A stretch of DNA of 48,770 bases from Pelagibacterales bacterium SAG-MED49 (lineage in GTDB: Bacteria; Pseudomonadota; Alphaproteobacteria; Pelagibacterales; Pelagibacteraceae): contig JACWEQ010000008.1 in the NCBI GenBank assembly GCA_014653365.1, positions 1 to 48,770 on the forward strand. The letters run 5' to 3'. Below are positions 1-9,095 of this stretch, one piece after another; the first letter of the stretch is position 1; each line of letters opens with the position of its first letter. A program made the position numbers and the translations under genes. The notes under the pieces were generated by a model, which worked only from the letters and a program-made list of their open reading frames with translations, was not told the DNA's origin and did no database searches.

Positions 1-609
1 TTTGCTGATTTTAGGTAAATATTTTTGGCACATAATGTGATCGTGTTGTCTAATAAATTTTTGAACAAGTTTTAAATTAAACTTATTTAATAAATGAATA
101 TTATTACCACTAAAACTATGGATAGGTTTTAAAATAACTTTTTTGTTCTTTTTAAAAAATTTTTTAATTTCATCTATATTTTGTGTAAAAATCGTACTTG
201 GCATATATTTTTGATATTTAACTGAATAAAGTTTTTCTGATACATTTCTAATAGATGTTGGGTTATTAATGATGTTAACTTTATTTTTAATGGTATCTAA
301 AATGTAGGTTGCTGAGATATATTCAAGATTAAAAGGAGGATCTTGTCTAATTAAAATAAATTTACAACGTGAAAGATCTAATTTTTGTTTCTTTAATATT
401 TTAAAAAATTTTTTTTTTGAATAATTAAATTCAATAAAAAAACCTTTGGCTATGACCTTAGAGTTAATTACTGATAAATCTTTAGGATTGTAATAAAATA
501 TCTTATATTTTTTATTCTGGATTTCGTTAGCTAAAAAAACACTAGTATCAGTAGTCGGGTTTAGTTTTGAAGGGTGATTACCTTGTACCGCTACAATTTT
601 ATTTATCAT
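1..609 (-). CDS. gshB: Glutathione synthetase, N-terminal part (cut by window edge)
   Basis: Joins gamma-glutamylcysteine to glycine using ATP, the second step of glutathione synthesis in the cytoplasm. Only the first 203 codons are here; the gene runs off position 1. The start is the ATG read at 609-607, overlapping the end of gshA by 11 bases. Visible family signatures are RQDPPF (residues 88-93), NNPTSIRN (115-122) and VILKP (158-162), which opens the ATP-grasp domain. Just after VILKP the segment HSFSGNN sits where E. coli GshB, from memory, has a glycine-rich DGMGGAS loop, so this nucleotide loop is glycine-poor. Adjacency to gshA supports the call. The C-terminal ATP-grasp half cannot be judged. 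Confidence 0.9.
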   Translation of the reverse strand, partial: MINKIVAVQGNHPSKLNPTTDTSVFLANEIQNKKYKIFYYNPKDLSVINSKVIAKGFFIEFNYSKKKFFKILKKQKLDLSRCKFILIRQDPPFNLEYISATYILDTIKNKVNIINNPTSIRNVSEKLYSVKYQKYMPSTIFTQNIDEIKKFFKKNKKVILKPIHSFSGNNIHLLNKFNLKLVQKFIRQHDHIMCQKYLPKISK

Positions 610-1894
610 ATAATTCATTTAAATCTTCATTATTAGAAAATTTACTAATCATATGATCTGCGTTTGTAGTTTTGTTATCAATTACTTTTTTTAAGTGACT
701 TAAAAACAATGTTTCATTTTTACCGTGCTTGTTAAGAACATCTCTATTTTCCAAACCTTTTTTAGATAATGCTAATAAATTTGAAGCCCAATAAAGAAGA
801 TCTTTACCCATCAATTGAGTATTAAAACCTTTTTTGGGTGCATCAAGATAAGCATTAATAATTTTATCTTTATCCCAACTAGAAATTAACTCATAAACTT
901 CATCTAAATTACCATAGAGCATTCCAACATTAAAAGCTGGACCAGCACATAGACAATCCCAACCACAAGTATCCATTGATCGAAGTTCAATATATTTCTT
1001 TAATCTATTTTCTGTAAAAATTGTACTTAAGTGCGTAGTTAAATCACTTTCTGAGGGTAATCTGTTTTCTATTTCATCAATTTTACCCTCCATAAAATCT
1101 TTAAAGGTATATTTTCGACCTGAAATATAGACACCCTTTTCTTGAATAAATAAAATAGGAAAGTTAATTACAAATTCAGCATATTTTTCAAAGTTTAATT
1201 CTTCAAAAAACAATTTTGGTAGTCCACCTCTAGATGTGTTTTGCCAAACTTTTGATCGGTAAGATAAATAATTGCTATTCTTTCTTTCAACTATTGATGA
1301 GTTTGCAAATAAAGCAATAGAAATCGGAACAATAGAGTTAACAATTTTAAATTTTTTTATAAAATCTTCTTCAGAATTGTAATCTATGTTTAATTGAGTT
1401 CCGCAAGTTCGGTACATCATATCCAAACTTAATTCACCTCCTAAAGGCATGTCTTTAGTCATTAATTCATATCGTTGTTTTGGATTGTTTGGAACTTCAT
1501 CTAGTTTGGAAATTGGATCAAACCCAGCACTTACAATCTTGATATCTAATTTTTTAGTAACTTGTCTTAGTTCAAATAAGTAATCTTGAGATTCAGCACA
1601 AGCTTCATGAACGTGGTTAAGTTTATCACCTGATAATTCTATTTGATTACCTGGTTCAAGAGTAATGTTTTTACCACCTTTATTTAATCCAATAATATTT
1701 TCTTTTTCTAAAATCGGATTCCAGCCAAATTCTAATAAAGTGGAAAACATTTCTTTAACTTTTGTATAATCAATTCTTTTATTGTCATGATTGTTAAAAA
1801 GAAATTTTTCATGTTCGATTCCAATTTTAAAATCTTGCGTCTTTTTTATTCCAGATTTAAAATATTCAATAATTTGTTCTTTAGAATTAATCAT
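599..1894 (-). CDS. gshA: Glutamate-cysteine ligase, plant/alphaproteobacterial type
   Basis: Catalyses ATP-dependent ligation of glutamate and cysteine, the first and usually rate-limiting step of glutathione synthesis. The 431-residue protein carries GIEHEKF near residue 25, TLEPGNQIELSG at 78-89 and YRTCGTQLNIDY at 161-172, signatures of the plant-type GCL family that most alphaproteobacteria use instead of the E. coli type. Length is normal for the family once plant transit peptides are excluded. It overlaps gshB by 11 bases downstream and sits 29 bases after the HD-domain gene, so it is probably co-transcribed from upstream. No paralogous egtA context is seen. Confidence 0.95.
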   Translation of the reverse strand: MINSKEQIIEYFKSGIKKTQDFKIGIEHEKFLFNNHDNKRIDYTKVKEMFSTLLEFGWNPILEKENIIGLNKGGKNITLEPGNQIELSGDKLNHVHEACAESQDYLFELRQVTKKLDIKIVSAGFDPISKLDEVPNNPKQRYELMTKDMPLGGELSLDMMYRTCGTQLNIDYNSEEDFIKKFKIVNSIVPISIALFANSSIVERKNSNYLSYRSKVWQNTSRGGLPKLFFEELNFEKYAEFVINFPILFIQEKGVYISGRKYTFKDFMEGKIDEIENRLPSESDLTTHLSTIFTENRLKKYIELRSMDTCGWDCLCAGPAFNVGMLYGNLDEVYELISSWDKDKIINAYLDAPKKGFNTQLMGKDLLYWASNLLALSKKGLENRDVLNKHGKNETLFLSHLKKVIDNKTTNADHMISKFSNNEDLNELYDK

Positions 1895-1923
1895 TAGTTG
1901 TAAATGTATCTTAATTATTAAAT

Positions 1924-2481
1924 TTAAACATAATAATAAGGTGTTTTAGAAAAAATTTTTCTAACCAAGGGAGAAAAATCCTCTAAACTCATACTTTTAT
2001 AATTTGGATCAAAAGAAGCTTGATCATAATTTTCGCAAAAGCTAACAGTTGCTTCATAATATTTATGATCTTTAAATTTATCTCTTGCATTTCGATCACC
2101 TCCTAAATGATGAGCACTATAATATGTTTGAAAAAGACCATGATGTTGAATTATCCAATGAGTTTTTTCTGAAACATAGGGTCTGAGAATTGAAGCAGCA
2201 TATTGTGAGTGATTCATTGGTGCTAAATCATCTCCAATATCATGTAATAATGTGGCAACAATCATTTCTTCACTTTCTCCATTTTTAAAAGCACGTGTTG
2301 CAGCCTGCAACGAATGTTCTAATCTTGTAATTTGATAACCTTCTAAGGTTGTTGTTTGTGCTGATAAGTATTTTAAAATTCTATCAGCTGTTTCTCTTTC
2401 AAATTTTTTTTCATATTTTTCTAAAAGCTGGTAATCCTCTTTAGTCCCATTTTTCATTTCTGTAAAATTTACTTTTTTCAT
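1924..2481 (-). CDS. HD-domain protein, substrate unknown (possible diiron oxygenase relative)
   Basis: A 185-residue metal-dependent HD-superfamily protein. Likely metal ligands are H56 (LEHSLQAA), H80-D81 (LLHDIGDD), H91, H113/H114 (IQHHG) and D153 (YDQASFD), a complete HD set for a dinuclear centre. Around that core the layout (LEHSLQAA, then LLHDIGDDLAP, then a late YDQ) recalls small HD proteins such as the PhnZ/TmpB diiron oxygenases of phosphonate breakdown. The Tyr and Glu that I recall lying 10 and 7 residues before the first His in PhnZ are here Leu and Tyr, so a phosphonate role is not shown. It could equally be a nucleotide or phosphate-ester phosphohydrolase. It lies between purF (2 bases away) and gshA in a packed operon. 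Confidence 0.8.
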   Translation of the reverse strand: MKKVNFTEMKNGTKEDYQLLEKYEKKFERETADRILKYLSAQTTTLEGYQITRLEHSLQAATRAFKNGESEEMIVATLLHDIGDDLAPMNHSQYAASILRPYVSEKTHWIIQHHGLFQTYYSAHHLGGDRNARDKFKDHKYYEATVSFCENYDQASFDPNYKSMSLEDFSPLVRKIFSKTPYYYV

Positions 2482-2483
2482 TT

Positions 2484-3965
2484 TTAATTATTAGAAGCTG
2501 TGCTTAATAAAGATAATTGGGTAATTTTACTGTCTCCAAGCTCATCGATAGGTTTTATGGGATAATCTCCAGTAAAATAATGGTCTGTTAGTTGAGGATA
2601 AGTTTCATTTCTCTTATCAAACCCAACGGCTTTATATAATCCATCAAGTGATAAGAATTTTAATGACTTTGCTCCGATATATTTACAAATCTCATCGTTA
2701 GTTTTATTAGCAGCTAACAATTCTTTTTTAGTTGGAGTGTCAACTCCATAAAAATCTGGATATCTAATTTCAGGGCAGGCTATCTTAACATGCACTTCTT
2801 TTGCACCAGCATCATATAACATTTTAACAATTTTATGTGATGTTGTTCCTCTAACTAATGAGTCGTCAATTAATATAACTCTTTTATCTTTAATAGTTGT
2901 TTGGTTTGCATTTAATTTTAATTTAACTCCTAAGCTTCTAATTTTTTGACTAGGTTCAATAAAAGTTCGTCCAACATAATGATTTCTAATTAATCCATGT
3001 TCATAATTTATTTTTAAATGTTGTGAAAATCCCAGTGCCGCAGCATTACCGCTGTCCGGAACAGGTACCACTATATCAGCATCAACATCATTTTCTTTAG
3101 CAAGCTCTATACCTATATTTTTTCTATGCTCGTATGCAGTTTTATTGTCAAGTATACTGTCAGGTCTTGCAAAGTAGATGTACTCAAAAACACAAGGCCT
3201 AACTTTTTTAGGGGGGAAGGGTTTAATACTCGTTAGTTCATCGTTTTCAATTAAAACAATCTCTCCATTTTCAACATCTCTTATAAATTTTGCTCCAATA
3301 ATATCTAACGCACATGTTTCAGAAGCTAATACATAATTTTTTCCTAATTTACCTACCACAAGAGGCCTAATTCCATAAGGGTCTCTTACACCAATCAAAG
3401 AGTTTTGGGTTAACATCACTAGTGCATAACCACCTTGAATTTGAAATATAGCATCTACAACTTTATCAATTGTTTTTGCTCGTTTAGACTTTGCTATTAA
3501 TTGAACAATTGTTTCGGTATCAGAAGTTGTGTAAAAAATAGCTCCATCTTCAACTAATTTATTTCTTAAAGATATTGAGTTAGTTAAATTTCCATTATGA
3601 GCAACACCAATACCTCCAGCGTTTGTATCTGCAAAGAAAGGCTGTATATTTCTTAGGGTGTTTTCACCTGTAGTGCTATATCTATTATGTCCAATTGCGT
3701 AGTTTCCTTTAAGGTTTTTAAGTACTTTTTCTTCATTAAAATTGTCACCAACTAAGCCAAATCTCTTTTCAGAATAATATTTTTCACCATCAAATGTAAC
3801 TATTCCACATCCTTCTTGACCACGATGTTGCAAAGCATGAAGACCTAGAGCTGTTAGTGCAGATGCATCTTTTGCGTTACTTACACCGAATACACCACAT
3901 TCTTCTTTTAGTTTTGGATTAAAGTTCTTCAATTTTTTCTTTAGAATCTTGATATTTTTTTTCAT
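2484..3965 (-). CDS. purF: Amidophosphoribosyltransferase
   Basis: Transfers the amide nitrogen of glutamine to PRPP to make phosphoribosylamine, the committed step of purine synthesis. The N-terminal Ntn glutaminase domain shows EECGVFGV with the probable catalytic Cys at residue 23, then HALQHRGQEG and IGHNRYSTTG. The C-terminal phosphoribosyltransferase domain has the PRPP loop VILIDDSLVRGTTS at 363-376. The 22 residues before Cys23 would be a removable propeptide if the ATG at 3965 is the start. That start overlaps cvpA by 47 bases; a TTG at residue 12 (3932) would shorten the overlap but has no obvious ribosome site. cvpA-purF is a classic pairing. Feedback inhibition by purine nucleotides is known for the family. 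Confidence 0.97.
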   Translation of the reverse strand: MKKNIKILKKKLKNFNPKLKEECGVFGVSNAKDASALTALGLHALQHRGQEGCGIVTFDGEKYYSEKRFGLVGDNFNEEKVLKNLKGNYAIGHNRYSTTGENTLRNIQPFFADTNAGGIGVAHNGNLTNSISLRNKLVEDGAIFYTTSDTETIVQLIAKSKRAKTIDKVVDAIFQIQGGYALVMLTQNSLIGVRDPYGIRPLVVGKLGKNYVLASETCALDIIGAKFIRDVENGEIVLIENDELTSIKPFPPKKVRPCVFEYIYFARPDSILDNKTAYEHRKNIGIELAKENDVDADIVVPVPDSGNAAALGFSQHLKINYEHGLIRNHYVGRTFIEPSQKIRSLGVKLKLNANQTTIKDKRVILIDDSLVRGTTSHKIVKMLYDAGAKEVHVKIACPEIRYPDFYGVDTPTKKELLAANKTNDEICKYIGAKSLKFLSLDGLYKAVGFDKRNETYPQLTDHYFTGDYPIKPIDELGDSKITQLSLLSTASNN

Positions 3966-4464
3966 TAGGAAATTCTTTTATGAGATAATTACTACCTTTT
4001 TCTAGGTATGGAAAGACGTATGATTGATCATTATTTAACGGCCATTTATCGTAATTGTAGACAATATGAATTCCTGAAAATACACAAACTGCAATAATAT
4101 AAGCTTTTATAAATCCAAAAAAGAATCCAAACATTTTATCAAGACCACCTATTCCAGTATAGCTGACTGCTTTACTAATCCCTTTATTAATTAATAAAAC
4201 AAGGAATATAACGACAACGAAAATTGTAATTCCCAAACTCACATCTAAAACATATTCACTATCAATTATATCTTTAAAATAAGGCTTAACTGTAGGAAAT
4301 AAAATCAAGGTAATTACATATGCCAATATCCATTTTGCCATTGAAAGAACACTCAAGACAAAACCTTTTCTATAGCATTGTATTAAAGAAATTACTGTAA
4401 CCACAAGATATAAAAAATCAATTATGGATGTTTTGTTAAAAAAGTCTTGTAAGGTTTCAATCAT
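3919..4464 (-). CDS. cvpA: CvpA family inner-membrane protein
   Basis: A 181-residue CvpA-family membrane protein, named from colicin V production but with a housekeeping envelope role that is still poorly defined. Four hydrophobic segments are visible at about residues 14-30, 38-57, 73-93 and 112-134, with GGLDKMFGFFFGFIKA in the loop and last helix matching the conserved CvpA stretch. Its start overlaps the stop of the upstream RND gene as ATGA (4461-4464), suggesting translational coupling, and its 3' end overlaps the purF start by 47 bases. The cvpA-purF order is widely conserved in proteobacteria. Confidence 0.9.
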   Translation of the reverse strand: MIETLQDFFNKTSIIDFLYLVVTVISLIQCYRKGFVLSVLSMAKWILAYVITLILFPTVKPYFKDIIDSEYVLDVSLGITIFVVVIFLVLLINKGISKAVSYTGIGGLDKMFGFFFGFIKAYIIAVCVFSGIHIVYNYDKWPLNNDQSYVFPYLEKGSNYLIKEFPNEKKYQDSKEKIEEL

Positions 4465-6854
4465 TTACCAAATGGTTTAACCATTAAAATTAATGATGGC
4501 AATAACGTTAAAACTGATATCATTGCTAATAACATTGCAAGTCCTGTAAATATTCCAAAATAAATTGTTGGTATAAATTTAGATAAAACTAGAATTGAGA
4601 AACCAAAAACAATAGTAATTGAGGTATTTAATATCGCCACACCAACAGTCGAGTGACAAACTTTTAAGGTTTTATTATAATCCTTAATATTTCTAAATTC
4701 TTCTTTAAACCTATAAATATAATGAATGCTATTGTCTACTGCAATACCAATGGTAATAGCAGCTATAGTTATAGTCATCATATCTAATGGAATTCCAAGA
4801 AGTCCAATAATTCCTAAAATAAAAAATGCTGCAATAAAATTCGGTACCACTCCTATTAAAGATAATTTAACATTTCTAAATAAAATTACAAACATAGAAA
4901 ATATTCCAATCATTACTAATCCCAAAGTTAAAATTTGTGATTTAAATAAACTTTGTAATAAATTATTAAATAAAATTAAAACACCTGCTAACTTATACTC
5001 ATTTGCATCTAGTCCAATTTTATTTTTAAGATCAAAATTAATCTTATTAATAAGATCATTTCTTCTTAAATTTTCTTGAGAATCTATAATTCTTAAACTT
5101 ATACGAGCTTCATTATCTTTAATTGAAAGGTAGGGGTCTATAATTTCAGTTTTAATACTCTGTGGGATTTTAGAGTAAAGAACTCCCATTTCTAAAGTAC
5201 CAAGTGGTTTATTATTATTTAGCTGTGTTGCAACATCAATAATTGAAGAAAAAGACAAAACCTTGCCAACTTGTGGTAAACTATCTAAATAATTATGAAC
5301 TGAAGCAATTTTATCAATCTTATCTTTGGTAAACCAATATTTTTCATCATTTGCATCTTCCTCATCACCCCAATCTTCAAATTCATCATCTTCGCTTGAT
5401 GTTGTCTCTTCTTTTTCTTGGTCCGGGAATTTTAAAATAACTTCTAATGGTGTCGTCCCTCCCAACTCATCATCGATAAGCTTCATTCCTTTATAAATTT
5501 CAGTATTTTTATTAAAGTAATTTATAAAACTGTTCTCAACCTCTAACTTACTAATTCCCAGAACACTTAAAATGATCACTAAACCTGTTATTCCAAAAAT
5601 TGTATTCTTGTTATTAAGAGAAACTAAGGCTAAAAAAGCTGTAATTTTTGAATCTTGTTCTTTCTTAAGAGAGATATTTTTTGTTGGTGCAAAATTTAAA
5701 AGGGTAGGTAGCAAAGTAAAAGTAATAATAAATGATGTTATTAAACCAAAAGTCATCATCCATCCAAAATCAATAATAGGTTTTATGCCACTAAAGATTA
5801 GAGATAAAAAAGCAAATACTGTAGTGAAGACTGTATAAATAATGGGCCAAAACATTTTGTTGGTCGTCAATGAGATAATTTCAAAATTATTTTTCTTTGG
5901 AAAATCTTTTCTGAGCTGAAGAAATCGTGTGCTCATATGAATATTCATTGCCATCGTTAAAATCAGCATTAAAGCAATAAAATTTGAAGATATTACAGTA
6001 ACTTTCCATCCTAGAATTCCAAGTAATCCCATCATAATCACAACTGAGAATAAACAGCTGCTGATAGGAACTATAATCCAAATTAATTTTCTAAATACAT
6101 ACCACAAAATTACGATAATAAATAAAAGAACCCCTAAACCAAAAACTACAATATCACTTTTTATGAAAGTCATCATATCGTCAGCAATCATAGGAATTCC
6201 ACCTAAGTAAATTTTACCAACATCACTGTAACTTTGAATAACCTGTCTGATTTCTAAAATATTTTCATGATTTTGTTTCTTAATTTGATCTTTATAATCC
6301 TCTACTTCTTCTTTTGATTTCTCTTCAACATTTTCCAATTTTTTATTTTCTTTAATATTAACAATGATACCACTTGTGTTACCATTTTCACTAATTACAA
6401 AATTTCTAAAAACTGGACTATTTAAAATTTCTTGAAAACCACGATTTCTATCTACATCTTCATCTTTTAATGTTTTAAAGCTTTTTAGTCTTTCTTGAAG
6501 TGGTGCATCTGAATTATTTAAAAGTGGAATATCGAGAAGGGTAATAACACTATGAACCCAATCTAAACTTTGAATTTTATATTTTAAACTCAATAAATTA
6601 TTAATTGAGCTATCAGTTACCATTCCCTCATTAGGAGTATAAGTAAGGATTAAAAAGTCTTTTGAACCGTATCGTTCTGTAATTTCTTTGAGGTAAGCTA
6701 AATCTGGATCTCCCTCAATTAATAATGTTTCAGATGAGGCATCTAGTCTAAAATCTTTGGAATAATATCCAAAACTTAAAATTGCAATTAATAAAAGTGC
6801 CAATACTGCTTTTGGTTTTTTAAGTATAAAATTTTGATATAAATGAGCAAACAT
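4461..6854 (-). CDS. RND-superfamily exporter (MMPL/COG1033 type)
   Basis: A 797-residue inner-membrane transporter with the RND two-repeat plan: one N-terminal helix (about 17-30), a periplasmic domain, five helices (about 233-385), then a second copy of the same arrangement from about 418. The second half carries GIAVDNSIHYIYRF, matching the COG1033 predicted exporters, a group that includes hopanoid and lipid transporters. No membrane-fusion or outer-membrane partner lies nearby, which fits a lipid-type exporter rather than a drug pump, but the substrate is unknown. The second periplasmic domain contains a strongly acidic low-complexity stretch at about 479-504. It starts 21 bases after dnaB and overlaps cvpA by ATGA. 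Confidence 0.9.
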   Translation of the reverse strand: MFAHLYQNFILKKPKAVLALLLIAILSFGYYSKDFRLDASSETLLIEGDPDLAYLKEITERYGSKDFLILTYTPNEGMVTDSSINNLLSLKYKIQSLDWVHSVITLLDIPLLNNSDAPLQERLKSFKTLKDEDVDRNRGFQEILNSPVFRNFVISENGNTSGIIVNIKENKKLENVEEKSKEEVEDYKDQIKKQNHENILEIRQVIQSYSDVGKIYLGGIPMIADDMMTFIKSDIVVFGLGVLLFIIVILWYVFRKLIWIIVPISSCLFSVVIMMGLLGILGWKVTVISSNFIALMLILTMAMNIHMSTRFLQLRKDFPKKNNFEIISLTTNKMFWPIIYTVFTTVFAFLSLIFSGIKPIIDFGWMMTFGLITSFIITFTLLPTLLNFAPTKNISLKKEQDSKITAFLALVSLNNKNTIFGITGLVIILSVLGISKLEVENSFINYFNKNTEIYKGMKLIDDELGGTTPLEVILKFPDQEKEETTSSEDDEFEDWGDEEDANDEKYWFTKDKIDKIASVHNYLDSLPQVGKVLSFSSIIDVATQLNNNKPLGTLEMGVLYSKIPQSIKTEIIDPYLSIKDNEARISLRIIDSQENLRRNDLINKINFDLKNKIGLDANEYKLAGVLILFNNLLQSLFKSQILTLGLVMIGIFSMFVILFRNVKLSLIGVVPNFIAAFFILGIIGLLGIPLDMMTITIAAITIGIAVDNSIHYIYRFKEEFRNIKDYNKTLKVCHSTVGVAILNTSITIVFGFSILVLSKFIPTIYFGIFTGLAMLLAMISVLTLLPSLILMVKPFGK

Positions 6855-6875
6855 TTAGACTCTTTATATTTGAAT

Positions 6876-8294
6876 TTAACTTGCTTGAGTATCCTTAAAT
6901 TTCGTAAATCTCTCTTCAAATTCAAGTGTTACATTACCAATTGGACCATGTCGTTGTTTTCCAATTATAATTTGGGCCAAGTGTGCAACTTCATTCATTT
7001 TTGCTTGCCATTCAGCATGTTCAACAGTTGCTTCTCTCGGTTCTTTTCTTGATAGGTAATAGCCTTCTCTATAAACAAACATTACAACATCTGCATCTTG
7101 TTCAATAGAACCAGATTCTCTTAAATCTGAAAGTTGTGGTTTGTGGTCATCTCTTTGCTCAACTTGTCTAGAAAGTTGTGACAATGCCAAAACTGGAACA
7201 CCAAGCTCTTTAGCAATTGCTTTTAGTCCTTGAGTAATTTGAGAGATCTCTTGTACTCTTCCATCTTTGTTAAAAGTAGTTCCTTTCATTAATTGAATAT
7301 AATCAACCACAACCATATCGAGACCATGCTGTCTCTTAATTCTTCTTGCTCTATTACTCATAGCTGCAATGCTAATTGCAGGAGTCTCATCTATAAATAA
7401 AGGTAGGTCTGCTATATTTTTTGAAGTTTCTAAAAATTTATCAAATTGTTCATCAGAAATTCTTCCTCGTCTTATATCATTTGAACTAATTCTTGCTTGC
7501 TCGGAGATAATTCTTGTAGATAATTGTTCAGATGACATCTCAAGTGAAAAGAAAGCTATAGAAGATTTTTTACCACTTTCTTGTAATTTGTGAGCAGCAT
7601 TAAAAGCAATATTTGTTGCAAGTGATGTCTTACCCATTGAAGGTCGACCAGCTATGATCACTAAATCTGACTGATGGAGACCTCCAAGTTTGTCATCTAA
7701 ATCTTTAAGACCTGTTGGAACACCGACGATACCCTCTTCATTTTTATAAGCAGCAGACGCCATTTCAATAGTCTGTTTCATAGCTGCATCAAACTTAACA
7801 AGATTAGAATTAAAGGAACCTTTTTCTGCTAAATCAAATAAAGATTTTTCTGTGTTCTCGATAATATTTTGTCCAGTAGTATCTAGTTCACTTAATTTTG
7901 CACTATCCATTGTTTGTTCAGATATTTTAACCAATTCACGTCTTACAAACATGTCATAAATAATTTTTGAATATTCAATAGCTTGTCGAACAGATGTAGA
8001 AAATTTTGTAATTTTAACTAAATATTCTGGGACATTTAAATCATCTTTTTCATCTTCAAAATAATTTTTTAGGGTAATAGGGTTTGCGAGCATTCCTTTG
8101 TAAATTAAATTATCCACTGCCTCAAAAATTTTTTGGTGCATTGGATCATAAAAATTTATACCAGAAATAATTGTACTAATTTCATCAAAAATTTCATTGT
8201 TTACTAATAGTGATCCAATTACTGCTTGTTCTGCTTCAATATTATTTGGTAATTCTTTAAATTGATCCTTAACGATACTTAGATTGTTTTCCAT
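6876..8294 (-). CDS. dnaB: Replicative DNA helicase DnaB
   Basis: Hexameric 5'-3' helicase that unwinds DNA ahead of the replisome. The 472-residue protein has the N-terminal primase-binding domain (PNNIEAEQAVIGSLL at about 16-30), a linker, and the RecA-like domain with Walker A GRPSMGKT at 216-223, followed by FFSLEMSSEQL, VVDYIQLM and the LSDLRESGSIEQDAD stretch. Length is typical and no intein interrupts the P-loop or the later motifs. It follows rplI by 68 bases, an order (rpsF-rpsR-rplI-dnaB) common in bacteria, linking replication with ribosomal protein expression. Confidence 0.98.
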   Translation of the reverse strand: MENNLSIVKDQFKELPNNIEAEQAVIGSLLVNNEIFDEISTIISGINFYDPMHQKIFEAVDNLIYKGMLANPITLKNYFEDEKDDLNVPEYLVKITKFSTSVRQAIEYSKIIYDMFVRRELVKISEQTMDSAKLSELDTTGQNIIENTEKSLFDLAEKGSFNSNLVKFDAAMKQTIEMASAAYKNEEGIVGVPTGLKDLDDKLGGLHQSDLVIIAGRPSMGKTSLATNIAFNAAHKLQESGKKSSIAFFSLEMSSEQLSTRIISEQARISSNDIRRGRISDEQFDKFLETSKNIADLPLFIDETPAISIAAMSNRARRIKRQHGLDMVVVDYIQLMKGTTFNKDGRVQEISQITQGLKAIAKELGVPVLALSQLSRQVEQRDDHKPQLSDLRESGSIEQDADVVMFVYREGYYLSRKEPREATVEHAEWQAKMNEVAHLAQIIIGKQRHGPIGNVTLEFEERFTKFKDTQAS

Positions 8295-8362
8295 AGTAAT
8301 TATTTTACAGATTTACTCTTTAAATAAAATTACTAATAACTGCTGGGGAAAAGAATGTATAA

Positions 8363-8821
8363 TTATTGAATTGTATCAGCTGATTTAACACTAATAGTAA
8401 TCTCTGCATCAACTTCAGAGTGTAAAGAAACTTTTACTTTGAATTTTCCTAAAGATTTTATTTCTTCAACTGGTTGTATCATTGATGGCGTGATATCAAT
8501 TTTATTTTCTTCTTGTATTAGTTTTGCAATTTCAGTTGGTTTCACTGAGCCATACAATTCATTATTTTCAGTACTTAGTTTTTTAACTGAATATTCTTTG
8601 CCATTAATTTGTTCTGAAATTTGAACTGCTTCTTTTTTCTTTTCGTTATCTTTTTGAGATAAGTTAGATTTAATTTTTTCTACTTGTGCAACATTTTCTT
8701 TTGATGCGTATAAAGCTTTTTTATTAGCAATTAAAAAATTTCGAGCATAACCTCTTTTAACTTCTATCACTTCCCCAATAGAACCAACTCTTTTTACATT
8801 TTCTAGTAAAATAACTTTCAT
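8363..8821 (-). CDS. rplI: 50S ribosomal protein L9
   Basis: Large-subunit protein that binds 23S rRNA at the base of the L1 stalk and helps maintain reading frame. The N-terminal domain shows MKVILLENVKRVGSIGEVIEV and KRGYARNFLI, the RNA-binding signature, followed by a long Lys/Glu-rich connecting helix and a C-terminal beta domain ending in VSLHSEVDAEITI. At 152 residues it is full length. It lies one base after rpsR and shares the S6-S18-L9 transcript. Confidence 0.97.
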   Translation of the reverse strand: MKVILLENVKRVGSIGEVIEVKRGYARNFLIANKKALYASKENVAQVEKIKSNLSQKDNEKKKEAVQISEQINGKEYSVKKLSTENNELYGSVKPTEIAKLIQEENKIDITPSMIQPVEEIKSLGKFKVKVSLHSEVDAEITISVKSADTIQ

Positions 8822-8822
8822 T

Positions 8823-9095
8823 TTATATTAATGCTAAATTTCTAGCTCTTTTAATTGAAAGAGACAATTCTCTTTGTTTTTTTTGAGAAACATTTGTAAT
8901 TCTAGATGGTAAAATTTTACCATTTTCAGACATATATTTTTTTAAAAGTCTTATATTTTTATAATCAACAGTGGGAGAACCTTTTGCTGAAAGTGGGCAA
9001 GATTTTTTAAATTTATATTTATTTGGTTGAAAAATACTTAACTTTGCAAAGTTACTTTGTTTTCCTTTTTTATTACCACTCTGTCTTTTAGGCAT
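8823..9095 (-). CDS. rpsR: 30S ribosomal protein S18
   Basis: Small-subunit protein that pairs with S6 on the platform of the 30S subunit. The 90-residue sequence has the S18 core [40 protein letters not shown] (about residues 44-83), containing the conserved LPSR(I/R)T segment. A basic N-terminal tail of about 30 residues precedes the single Cys. The start codon overlaps the rpsF stop by one base (9095), so the two partner proteins are translationally coupled. Confidence 0.97.
   Translation of the reverse strand: MPKRQSGNKKGKQSNFAKLSIFQPNKYKFKKSCPLSAKGSPTVDYKNIRLLKKYMSENGKILPSRITNVSQKKQRELSLSIKRARNLALI

Noticed and set aside
4726-5079. Open frame on the plus strand inside the RND exporter gene (also 5572-5838)
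   Set aside because: Antisense to a gene with clear domain motifs; AT-rich membrane codons often leave the opposite strand open. No ribosome site or known domain.
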